NCBI GenBank assembly: GCA_050260055.1
Contig: JBLNBO010000038.1
Location: 1-64,000 of the forward strand
Direction of reading: 5' to 3'
DNA from: JBLMYQ01 sp050260055
Lineage (GTDB): Bacteria > Bacillota > Clostridia > Acetivibrionales > UBA4821
DNA: 64,000 bases
The stretch's first letter is position 1. Every line of letters starts with the position of its first letter. The notes under the pieces were generated by a model that worked only from the letters and a program-made list of their open reading frames with translations, was not told the DNA's origin and did not search any database. The position numbers and the translations under genes are program-made. Positions 58,790 through 64,000 of this stretch are shown here, piece after piece.

Positions 58790-59151
58790 TATATGACCCT
58801 CCCCTTCAATTTTAATTCTCTATTATTCAAGTTTCCCGCCATTAATTCCTTAAATATTAAATATACAAAGGTAGAAAAGATTCCAATTGTCAGGCTTATC
58901 CCTGCAAATTCAACTATTTCGCTGGTGTAATCAATATAATCCGGGAACAAAACCAGTGAACCTATGAATAGAACAACTAAACACCCAAGAAAGAATAAGA
59001 CTGTTTGAGTAAGGTTATTTTGCCGCCTTTTAATCTGTTCACACTTATGCAAAACTACTGGTCTCAATTTCTTCATTAAAACTTCTGTATCAACCGTTTG
59101 AGCATTATCAAAATGATTTTTAATTAATTCTTGCATTTCATTGTTGTTCAA
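58789..59151 (-). CDS. Probable membrane anti-sigma factor
   Basis: 120 residues: a soluble N-terminal part (1-45, with HKCEQIKRRQNN), then two membrane helices (about 48-72 and 80-105). It overlaps the ECF sigma gene by 14 nt, the usual position of a cognate anti-sigma. No classic HxxxCxxC zinc anti-sigma motif is seen. The role is inferred from position and topology. Confidence 0.6.
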   Translation of the reverse strand: MNNNEMQELIKNHFDNAQTVDTEVLMKKLRPVVLHKCEQIKRRQNNLTQTVLFFLGCLVVLFIGSLVLFPDYIDYTSEIVEFAGISLTIGIFSTFVYLIFKELMAGNLNNRELKLKGRVI

Positions 59152-59704
59152 TTGCGTTCACCCCTCTCGTTCCGAGTTTTTTTCTGATTTTTTCTACTGC
59201 ATAATGCAGTTGCCCTTTGACTTTTTCTGGCGTAGTCTTTATAATTTCCGCAATTTCTTTATAGCTAAAATCCATATAGTATTTTAAAAGAACCATCGAC
59301 TTTAAATCAGGAGGCAATGTATTTATAGTTTGGTTTATACTGCTAATCATTTCATTTTTTATTACTGTATCTTCCACGCTGTCTTCTTTTGATGGAATGG
59401 TATTCTCTTCATCATCTATAGGGATAGTTTCTCGAATTCTGCCTTTTCTAACCTCATCGGTAATTGTATTCCTAGCGATTGTAAACAACCAGGTAGAAAA
59501 CTTCGCGTTTGCTTGCAGTTTATATGTATTAATGTTTTTTATCATTTTTATAAATGTTTCCTGTACAATATCCTCGGTAGACTGCTGATTTTCTATGTAG
59601 CTAAAGATAAAGTTAAAAAGGCGCTGGTGATACCTTTGGATGAGAATCTCAAAAGCATATTCTTCTCCCTGTTTACACAACTCAACTAATCTTTCATCCG
59701 TCAA
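59138..59704 (-). CDS. ECF-type RNA polymerase sigma factor
   Basis: 188 residues with sigma region 2 (FEILIQRYHQRLFNFIFSYI, then STEDIVQETFIKMIKN and FSTWLFTIARNTITDEVR) and region 4 (LPPDLKSMVLLKYYMDFSYK, then EIAEIIKTTPEKVKGQLHYA). A short linker between them is rich in Glu and Asp. It heads a minus-strand unit with anti-sigma, zinc-ribbon membrane protein, MacA/MacB-like transporter, SLH protein and lipoprotein, which it probably controls. Confidence 0.92.
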   Translation of the reverse strand: MTDERLVELCKQGEEYAFEILIQRYHQRLFNFIFSYIENQQSTEDIVQETFIKMIKNINTYKLQANAKFSTWLFTIARNTITDEVRKGRIRETIPIDDEENTIPSKEDSVEDTVIKNEMISSINQTINTLPPDLKSMVLLKYYMDFSYKEIAEIIKTTPEKVKGQLHYAVEKIRKKLGTRGVNAIEQQ

Positions 59705-59736
59705 ATCAGCACCTCCTTTTCCATCTATTATTTTAA

Positions 59737-59758
59737 ACGTAAATAAAGAAAAAAAGTT
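59737..59758 (-). promoter_or_regulatory. Possible ECF-sigma autoregulatory promoter
   Basis: Minus strand AAC (59758-59756), 16 nt, CGT (59739-59737), upstream of the sigma gene. ECF promoters commonly have an AAC-containing -35 and a CGT-containing -10 at this spacing. The match is short and could be chance. Confidence 0.35.
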
Positions 59759-59788
59759 GATAATATTTTAAAAATTTTTCGGATAAAT

Positions 59789-59825
59789 AAAAATAAGTAA
59801 CATATACACTATGTTACTTATTTTT
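59789..59825. terminator. 16-bp perfect terminator
   Basis: AAAAATAAGTAACATA with TATGTTACTTATTTTT, 5-nt loop; A/T runs on both sides make it bidirectional. It ends the PBP-like gene at 59869. Confidence 0.85.
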
Positions 59826-59868
59826 ATACTTACTATAAATTATAAACTCATCAAAATGCTTTATTTAT

Positions 59869-60834
59869 CTATTTTATTTTGACATATCCGCCTCTTTCAA
59901 CTACCTTCTGTCCTTCATCACTGAGCAGCCATTCTATAAGCTTGCGGGCTGAACTATCCTTTGGCTCAGACTTGCGGATAACAGCGCAGACATCTTCGGT
60001 AAATGGATAAGATTTATCTTTAATTGTCTTAGTGCTGGGCAGAATGCCGTTAACAGCCATAAATCTAGCTTCTTTTTTAGCATACATCTCCTTGGCGTAA
60101 TAATAAAATGAATATACAATACTATTCTTTGCGCCTGGTTCAACAGCTACCTTTTCAATCGCCCCTCCCATTGTCTCAACAACCTTTGTAGGAATTGAAG
60201 GCATTTTTATATCCTTCATAACCAGCCTTTCCATACTTGTCTGACTCCCTGAGTTTTGCGGCCTTTGATATGCTAAAATTTGAGCATCTTCTCCACCAAC
60301 TTCCTTCCAGTTGGCTATTTTGTTCTGATAAATATCCTGAATCTGTTTAACCGTTAAGTTGGTTACCGGATTTTCAACGTTTGCCATAAATATAAATCCA
60401 TCTCTGCCAATCGGAATTATCTCAAGCTCTTCTCCTTTACTCTTGGCAAGATTTTTCTCATCTTCAGATGGTCCGAACGCAAGCACAATATCAGCTTTTT
60501 TCTCAATCAAATTAACATATGCAGGATGTGTGGTACTGAATTTTATAAAGGCTTTTGCCTCTTCCGGACTCATTTTCAGCAATGTTTTTGCAATTTCTCC
60601 ACCTAATGGTATCATTGCAGTTGCTCCATCAACTTTTGGATAAATCTCTTTCGTAAAAACAGGTGCAGTTTCACCAGAAGTTTTTGGCCCAGCTTCTTTT
60701 TGTGTTTCAATCGGATTTGTTACTATTGGATTTGTTATTGCTTTTTGTTTAGGGCTGTATATAATAATTACAGCAGCACATAATGCTATTAATAATATTA
60801 TGCCCCCAAAAATCATACCCTTTTTCATTCCCAT
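59869..60834 (-). CDS. Membrane-anchored PstS-like substrate-binding protein
   Basis: N-terminal helix (8-27), then a periplasmic-binding-protein domain of the phosphate-binding type. The segments YPKVDGATAMIPLGGEIAKT, FIFMANVENPVTNLTVKQIQ, DIYQNKIANWKEVGGED and QNSGSQTSMERLV show it. The usual lipobox is not present (IALC lacks the small residue before Cys), so it is probably held by an uncleaved anchor. No pstCAB genes are beside it. The phosphate-binding loop residues are partly changed (VDGATAMIPL rather than the GSxT pattern), so the ligand may differ. Probably cotranscribed after the amidase gene (20 nt). Confidence 0.75.
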   Translation of the reverse strand: MGMKKGMIFGGIILLIALCAAVIIIYSPKQKAITNPIVTNPIETQKEAGPKTSGETAPVFTKEIYPKVDGATAMIPLGGEIAKTLLKMSPEEAKAFIKFSTTHPAYVNLIEKKADIVLAFGPSEDEKNLAKSKGEELEIIPIGRDGFIFMANVENPVTNLTVKQIQDIYQNKIANWKEVGGEDAQILAYQRPQNSGSQTSMERLVMKDIKMPSIPTKVVETMGGAIEKVAVEPGAKNSIVYSFYYYAKEMYAKKEARFMAVNGILPSTKTIKDKSYPFTEDVCAVIRKSEPKDSSARKLIEWLLSDEGQKVVERGGYVKIK

Positions 60835-60854
60835 TTATCCCCCTATTTTTTTAT

Positions 60855-62966
60855 TTAGTTTGAGTTTTTATTGCTTCCTTTTTTGGCTTTATAGATTAAT
60901 ATTCCTATTATTCCAGCCGCTAGCACAAGTATTATCATGACTGTAAAAACAATGTTTAGCTTAAAACTGCTGTTTTCATTTACCTCCATCTGTTTAGCAG
61001 CTGGAGTATTTGCCTGAATGCCCATATCATTTTCGGAATCTTTGGTTTTACTGAGCTCAATCAGATTCTGCTTAGCTGTATAATAATCTTTAGCTTCTTC
61101 TGAACCGAAATAGTTTTTCAATCCATTCACAATACCATCAAGAAGCTTTTCTCTGTAAAAAGGAGTCATATCTGGACCGCCAATAGGATTAGGGTCTATT
61201 TCCATAAATCCCGTTTCGATATACACTGCCGGGAAATCGGACCAATTAAGGCTTGCAATATTTTCTATTTCAGACAAACCTCTAGGATTGTAATAATCAC
61301 CAAAATACTGACCTGTTTTAAGACTTTCTTTCACTTGGTCCATTATATTTTGAACTGCCATCTTGCTAAATGGCACAATCCCGCTATTCCTTATATTTTT
61401 TGTGGATGGATAATATAAGTATATTCCATTAGTCTTATTATCTTCATAAGTAAATTTACAATAATCATTGGCATGAATCTTTATTAATAAATCCACTTGT
61501 TCTTGGTTTGCCATTTTTGTTCTTTCAACATTGCTGATATCAACATCGTTGCAGTCCCTTGCCATTATGACTTTAGCCCCATAAGCTTCAAGCTTCTTTT
61601 TAAGCAGTTCTGCAACTTCCAGCGTAAATTTATACTCATTATATGTAACCTTCCCATTATAATAAGACTTTAAAAGCTCACCGGCAGAATTTTTCATCAC
61701 TTTTTTTGTCCCATTTGGAGACAAAAGCTCAAGTTCCTTGTTAGGCGATTTCTGGTGGGCAGGGTCAATAAAAATTACTTTTCCGTTTAGATTCTGATTA
61801 GAATCAAGAATAGATTTTGGCGCAATGGAAGCATACGCCCATTGCGGTATAATTTCTCCAACCATTGAGTAACTTGAGTCAAAGAACTCAACTTTATAAA
61901 TCTCTTTTATTTTTTCCGTATTGTTTGTCTTTTTATAATAGTTCAATAAGCTGCAGCAGGCCGCTCTTCGGCAATAGGCAAACTCAGAATTTTTAAAAAC
62001 ATCCAATAATAGTCTGCTCATAGCTTCTTGTTCTGCCTGGTCGGAACTCTTTGATTTTAACACTCCATCTGCTTTTGAAACATCCTGCATTTGCTTTATT
62101 TTCTTCTTGTGCATTTCTTCTCTATCCTTAGCATCAGAGTAATAAAAATCCTCATTGCTGTCGTATTCATCATATTCACTGGTTGGCTTATCATTGCTGT
62201 CTGTATAATTTTCTTCATAGTAATCATATTTTACTATTTCAGACTTATAGTAATCCCTGCTGTAGTTATATTTATATGTCTTGTCCATGTTCATTTCGAT
62301 GCTGATATCATCTTCCACTTTTTCAGGCTCAAAATTATTGTATTCAAAAATCATTTTATCATTAACTATCCGAAAGTTTTTAGTCGGCAAAATTTCATCA
62401 ATATCCGCCGGCGAGAATTCCCCCATATTTACAGTTACACAAACCTTCTCGATTCTTCCTTTCCAGCTATTTGCATTTGATATTCCGTACACAATTGTAT
62501 TGATTTCACCATTAATAATCCAATCATAAGCTATTTTTACCTTCTTCTTTTCATTTGGCTTGAATTGGACTTTCCAGACTAAATAGTCCTCTGTATTCTT
62601 AATGTGAATATCTTTCTTTTTTGTAGTTTTTGCAACCGGAATCTTGACATCATTAACTTGAACGCTAAGATTCTCTACGAACCTATCGCCAAAAGCATTA
62701 TCAATTTTAATCTCCATCTCTGCAGTCTGATTATTGGCAGATTCATTCATAAAATAATATTCTTCTTGCGTCTTATTGGTATCCAAAAAAATGTTCGTAT
62801 TTGCTTTAACCATTCTGATTTCTTGATTTCCTGCACCATTTAAAAGCCCGGCATCATAAATAACAGGCACATAAGTGAATTCTAACAAATCAGATTCATC
62901 TGCAAATGAAAAATAAGGCAAAAGGATTGTAACAAAAGAAAGAAATAGTATTGTTAACCTCTTCAT
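60855..62966 (-). CDS. Secreted membrane-bound N-acetylmuramoyl-L-alanine amidase (Amidase_3)
   Basis: The start at 62966 gives a proper signal peptide (KRLTILFLSFVTILLPYFSFA), supported by AAAGGGGAT; the frame is open 12 codons more. Residues about 20-230 form a beta-rich domain, then a charged Asp/Glu/Tyr-rich linker (YYEENYTDSNDKPTSEYDEY). The Amidase_3 domain (about 400-640) shows zinc ligands in VIFIDPAHQ, YNEYKFTLEVAELL and LLIKIHAND and the catalytic Glu in VYIETGFMEI. A final helix (about 680-700) anchors the C-terminus. It cleaves the sugar-peptide bond in peptidoglycan. Tethering by a C-terminal helix is less common in the family. Confidence 0.85.
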   Translation of the reverse strand: MKRLTILFLSFVTILLPYFSFADESDLLEFTYVPVIYDAGLLNGAGNQEIRMVKANTNIFLDTNKTQEEYYFMNESANNQTAEMEIKIDNAFGDRFVENLSVQVNDVKIPVAKTTKKKDIHIKNTEDYLVWKVQFKPNEKKKVKIAYDWIINGEINTIVYGISNANSWKGRIEKVCVTVNMGEFSPADIDEILPTKNFRIVNDKMIFEYNNFEPEKVEDDISIEMNMDKTYKYNYSRDYYKSEIVKYDYYEENYTDSNDKPTSEYDEYDSNEDFYYSDAKDREEMHKKKIKQMQDVSKADGVLKSKSSDQAEQEAMSRLLLDVFKNSEFAYCRRAACCSLLNYYKKTNNTEKIKEIYKVEFFDSSYSMVGEIIPQWAYASIAPKSILDSNQNLNGKVIFIDPAHQKSPNKELELLSPNGTKKVMKNSAGELLKSYYNGKVTYNEYKFTLEVAELLKKKLEAYGAKVIMARDCNDVDISNVERTKMANQEQVDLLIKIHANDYCKFTYEDNKTNGIYLYYPSTKNIRNSGIVPFSKMAVQNIMDQVKESLKTGQYFGDYYNPRGLSEIENIASLNWSDFPAVYIETGFMEIDPNPIGGPDMTPFYREKLLDGIVNGLKNYFGSEEAKDYYTAKQNLIELSKTKDSENDMGIQANTPAAKQMEVNENSSFKLNIVFTVMIILVLAAGIIGILIYKAKKGSNKNSN

Positions 62967-63049
62967 ATGTATCCCCTTTGAAATGAATTCTATCTTTAAC
63001 ATTATTATACTAATAAGTCAGCATAACTGTAAATCTTTAATCCACTAAA

Positions 63050-63592
63050 TCAACCCGCTTTTTCTTTTATCTGCATTGAATGCGATTTGTTCTGTGTTAA
63101 TTTTCCTGTTACCGTTCTTATTTCAGCAACTGACATCGTGACATTGGCATTAAACTCTGTAAGTATACAATTTAGTCTTTCGAAATCTTTTCTTTTCACT
63201 ATGATATTTACAACCAATCTTCCTTTGCCATTCATCCCATAACCGATATGCGTAGTCACTGAATACCCTTCATTTCTAAGAAAGTCAGCAATCTCTTTGC
63301 CTTTTTCTCTCCCTGCATATACAGAAACCTCTAGTAATCCTATTGCCATCTTCTTTTCTATAATATCTGCAAGGTATATCCCAAAGACTTTACCAAGTGC
63401 AAATACCAGGATATAAGATATATCTGATGAATCGCTTACCATTTTAAATGTATATGAAAACAACAATGCATCGCTAAACACTACAAAATAAGTAGGCCTT
63501 ATCATCTGTTTAGAAATAAACAAAGTTTTTAAAGTACCCAGACAGTTGCTTATTGCATTAAGCACAAACAAAATTATTAAATTCGCTATCAT
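63050..63592 (-). CDS. UPF0316 (DUF5698/DUF2179) membrane protein
   Basis: Three helices in residues 1-90 (IILFVLNAISNCLGTLKTLF, ILVFALGKVFGIYLADIIEK), then a soluble DUF2179 domain (about 95-170: LLEVSVYAGREKGKEIADFL, VNIIVKRKDFERLNCILTEF). The function of this conserved family is unknown, and DUF2179 domains may bind small ligands. AAAGGAGGA precedes the start. Confidence 0.85.
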   Translation of the reverse strand: MIANLIILFVLNAISNCLGTLKTLFISKQMIRPTYFVVFSDALLFSYTFKMVSDSSDISYILVFALGKVFGIYLADIIEKKMAIGLLEVSVYAGREKGKEIADFLRNEGYSVTTHIGYGMNGKGRLVVNIIVKRKDFERLNCILTEFNANVTMSVAEIRTVTGKLTQNKSHSMQIKEKAG

Positions 63593-63852
63593 TTTTTCCT
63601 CCTTTCTTTAAACCAACAGAAAAGCCTGGCATATATGCCAGGCCAAATAAATGCTTTTTTTGTTTTGTATTTTAATAATGATTAGTTCTTCCTCCCAAAA
63701 ATTTATTAAATAATACCTAAAACGCACCTGTTGTCAAACATATAATTTCAATATTGGTATATTAGCATAAAATTCATATTATGTAAAATTAAATCCATAT
63801 TACAAAACAACTAGCACTTTTCTTGAAATATAAAGCCTATTGAAATTATTGC
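63593..63852. other. AT-rich leader with a perfect palindrome at 63624-63643
   Basis: GCCTGGCATATATGCCAGGC (63624-63643) is a perfect 20-nt palindrome located 32 nt before the UPF0316 start. On the minus strand it is followed by TTTTCTG, so it may attenuate the UPF0316 message or end read-through. The rest of the stretch is AT-rich and holds no gene I can support. Confidence 0.5.
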
Positions 63853-63887
63853 AAAAAATAACTCCCCTTGCTTTGATAACAAGAGGA
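63853..63887 (-). terminator. Terminator of the right-edge gene
   Basis: Minus strand CTCCTCTTG (63887-63879) with CAAGGGGAG (63869-63861), one G-U, then TTATTTTTT. Confidence 0.8.
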
Positions 63888-63902
63888 GCTGCTTCTATTT
63901 TT

Positions 63903-64000
63903 TTATTCTGCTTTATAATCAGCTATTTTCTGCAAGTCTTCAATAAGAGCTTTTAATGAATCTATTCTTGCTTTTTGAACATCAAGTACATTGCTAAGTG
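63903..64000 (-). CDS. C-terminal end of a gene running off the right edge
   Basis: The minus-strand frame ends at TAA 63905-63903 and is open to the window edge. The last 32 residues include SNVLDVQKARIDSLKALIED and LQKIADYKAE. This is an amphipathic helix with coiled-coil spacing. It could be the end of a TolC-like or other helical protein. Too little is present to name it. A good terminator 16 nt later supports it as a real gene. Confidence 0.55.
   Translation of the reverse strand, partial: LSNVLDVQKARIDSLKALIEDLQKIADYKAE

Noticed and set aside
1..64000. tRNA, rRNA, CRISPR array, prophage or insertion sequence
   Set aside because: No region shows the needed conserved sequences, repeat-spacer pattern or transposase/integrase gene; only short non-coding repeats were found.

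Overview
The window comes from an AT-rich, endospore-forming, anaerobic member of the Clostridia. The evidence is a spoIIR gene, strong AGGAGG-type ribosome binding sites, three S-layer-homology (SLH) proteins, a KimA potassium importer pair, a YuaF/flotillin pair, walJ-rlmH order, and very AT-rich spacers. No rRNA, tRNA, CRISPR array, phage or transposase gene was recognised. The genus cannot be fixed from the sequence alone.

Layout. 1-7.8 kb: the end of an Ig-like surface protein, then a minus-strand surface polysaccharide block (O-antigen-ligase-like polymerase, flippase, LTA-synthase-like sulfatase, ManC). 7.9-15.8 kb: a minus-strand vitamin B12 uptake operon behind a sigma-A promoter and a cobalamin riboswitch. 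It encodes a DUF4430 lipoprotein, EcfT, a fused double EcfA ATPase, an S component, a membrane-anchored alpha-toroid protein, and a secreted toroid-DUF4430-SLH protein. The last three extracytoplasmic proteins together carry the two domains of animal transcobalamin and intrinsic factor. 16.7-21.3 kb, plus strand: spoIIR, mgtC-like, murA, walJ, rlmH. 21.3-29.6 kb: HAD phosphatases, flotillin/NfeD, an EFR1-type flavodoxin-ferredoxin protein, prepilin peptidase, ilvD and an SLH protein. 29.9-31.7 kb: a YflT-like stress protein, an unidentified structured RNA of about 440 nt closed by a 14-bp terminal helix, pssA, and a 27-residue Cys/Gly protein. 31.8-35.6 kb: nadA-nadB-nadC with a repeat between nadA and nadB. 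35.7-45.5 kb: small conserved proteins, an amidohydrolase, a hexapeptide acyltransferase, tandem kimA paralogues, and a large unknown protein with an effector-like (HopA1-like) region. 45.5-50.7 kb: an orphan histidine kinase and a heterodimeric ABC exporter. 50.8-59.7 kb: an ECF sigma factor, a presumed anti-sigma protein, a zinc-ribbon membrane protein, a MacAB-like efflux set, an SLH protein and a lipoprotein. 59.8-64 kb: a PBP-like anchored protein, a cell-wall amidase, a UPF0316 protein and the end of a further gene.

How it works together. Much of the window builds or uses the cell envelope: wall polysaccharide, peptidoglycan, and SLH-anchored proteins that dock to the wall. The B12 operon fits this theme. 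Its SLH protein would hold B12 at the S-layer, the membrane-anchored proteins would relay it, and the ECF transporter would import it, all shut off by B12 through the riboswitch. This capture model is inference from domain content and operon structure.

Two families of dispersed, hairpin-rich non-coding repeats sit between genes, in two cases inside operons. Two genes appear to begin at non-standard AUA or AUU codons placed 6-7 nt after strong Shine-Dalgarno sequences.
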